Below are positions 6,615 through 7,527 of a stretch of 7,527 nt of DNA, piece by piece; position 1 is the first letter of the stretch, and each line of letters starts with the position of its first letter. Origin of the DNA: JARRNO01 sp037384885 (lineage in GTDB: Bacteria > Acidobacteriota > UBA4820 > DSQY01); assembly GCA_037384885.1 (NCBI GenBank), contig JARRNO010000127.1, forward strand, positions 1 to 7,527, in the 5' to 3' direction. A program made the position numbers and the translations under genes. The notes under the pieces were generated by a model, which did not search any database, was not told the origin of the DNA, and saw only the letters and a list, made by a program, of their open reading frames with translations.

Positions 6615-7527
6615 TCAGACCAGCAGCGCGGGGACCTTCCCCGCTCCCGTGACGGGAAGGGTGTCGCCGGCATAAAGCGCATCCAGGCCGAACAGGGAGA
6701 GGATTTCCAGGGCGCGCTCCTCTTGGGCGCGACGGATCGATGCTTTCCAGGATTCCGTCAGGCTGGCCCCCGTCCGGATCGCGCTGTCCGGCCGGGCCAT
6801 GTGGGATGGACGTTCGAGCGCTCTTGCCACGCTTTTGCGAAAGGGCAGATCCAGGAAGGCAAGAAGGCGCCGGGCTTCGTTCTCCGGCTCGAGGCAGACA
6901 TTCTCGTAAAAGATGAAGTGAACATCGCTTTGTGAAAGTTGGCGAAGCGGAATGTAATTGAGGATGCTCCACAGGAAGATCAGCTCTTCAAATTCGCTCC
7001 CGGCGCCGTTGATGGCATTCATGTGAGGCAGAAGATGATCCTGCACGAGCGATTCCTGGATCAGGCAGTGGGTGAGGTCGTTTTCTTCGCCGTTGTCCGC
7101 CCGGCCCCAGCCGAGCTTTATCCAGGAGTTGACCACGGCGCACGGGTGCCGGATGAGGAAGACGATGGGGATTTCGGGAAAATGACGATGAATCCATCCG
7201 AGCATCAAGTTCGCCCGGATGGTTTTGACCAACCGTCTGGATGCGATCCGCTTCTTGTTCACGCGGTCGGCCCAGGGGTTGCGGAACCGGCCGGTCAGAA
7301 TGGTTTTCGCGGCGTCGAAGATGACGGGGTCATCGGCGCCGGGCCGGAGATATTGGTGGTATTGGAAGGCCTGCGCCTCCGGCACCTTGAAGGGGTGGAA
7401 GGGTTCGAAGATGTAGCGGAAATTGTTTCCGGAGTTGATGATGTTGGAAATCCAGGTCGTGCCGCTGCGCCCCACGCCCGCCAGCAGGACAGTCCGGCCG
7501 GGATCGGCGTTGAGCTCGACGGGAAGC
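6615..7527 (-). CDS. Sulfotransferase family protein, 5' end outside window
   Basis: A second PAPS-dependent sulfotransferase, probably also acting on a carbohydrate of this locus. The frame is open to the right edge without a start, so the gene begins outside the window. A GTG at 7475 falls within the conserved nucleotide-binding strand and should not be taken as the start. Numbering from the first complete visible codon (7526), a strand (TVLLAG) leads into the 5'-phosphosulfate loop GRSGTTW (19-25). The 3'-phosphate motif is FLIRHPCAVVNSWIKLG, with Arg126 and Ser134. FIFYENVCLEP (205-215) matches the family's Y-E-x-L strand, and ESWKASIRRAQ (258-268) is the usual C-terminal W-containing helix. 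303 residues are visible, so the protein is nearly complete. Its loop context and overall sequence differ from the other sulfotransferase, so they are not recent duplicates. Its sequence also looks richer in GC, most clearly near the right edge. A 266-bp gap separates it from wzz. Confidence 0.9.
   Translation of the reverse strand, partial: LPVELNADPGRTVLLAGVGRSGTTWISNIINSGNNFRYIFEPFHPFKVPEAQAFQYHQYLRPGADDPVIFDAAKTILTGRFRNPWADRVNKKRIASRRLVKTIRANLMLGWIHRHFPEIPIVFLIRHPCAVVNSWIKLGWGRADNGEENDLTHCLIQESLVQDHLLPHMNAINGAGSEFEELIFLWSILNYIPLRQLSQSDVHFIFYENVCLEPENEARRLLAFLDLPFRKSVARALERPSHMARPDSAIRTGASLTESWKASIRRAQEERALEILSLFGLDALYAGDTLPVTGAGKVPALLV

Noticed and set aside
6565..6972. Minus-strand 135-codon frame overlapping the end of the right-hand sulfotransferase
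   Set aside because: It is an out-of-frame shadow; the sulfotransferase frame carries the conserved motifs and continues to its own stop.

Overview
The window lies inside a gram-negative envelope or extracellular polysaccharide locus (O-antigen, capsule or EPS). Every gene I can support reads on the minus strand, so the locus runs from right to left. Base composition looks moderate to fairly GC-rich. The pairing of a Wzz-type chain-length regulator with a Wzx-type flippase and an O-antigen polymerase/ligase-like protein points to the Wzx/Wzy-dependent assembly route of a didermic bacterium. Nothing in the window fixes the taxon more closely. There are no rRNA, tRNA, CRISPR, insertion sequence or phage genes.

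Layout in reading direction. A PAPS-type sulfotransferase enters from the right edge (6615-7527, 5' end missing). A 266-bp gap follows, holding a candidate sigma70-like promoter (6467-6495) and a leader with several short perfect inverted repeats. The wzz gene comes next (5416-6348), then the wzx flippase (3934-5271). After a 147-bp gap that may hold a 30-codon reading frame come a second, dissimilar sulfotransferase (2944-3786) and a GT-B glycosyltransferase (1855-2910). A polytopic O-antigen polymerase/ligase-like gene follows, broken into two frames (685-1808). Then comes a short decayed coding remnant, also frameshifted (343-632). Last is the N-terminal third of another GT4-type glycosyltransferase, which leaves by the left edge (1-332).

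How the parts fit. The glycosyltransferases would build a lipid-linked repeat unit, the sulfotransferases would sulfate it or the polymer, Wzx would flip it, the Wzy-like protein would polymerise or ligate it, and Wzz would set chain length. From wzz leftward the genes are closely spaced with no visible intrinsic terminator, so one operon starting at the candidate promoter is likely. The machinery is of known type. The unusual points are the two different sulfotransferases, the broken Wzy-like gene next to a decayed remnant, and a leader before wzz whose repeats could form competing hairpins around the ribosome binding site. I found no convincing new system.
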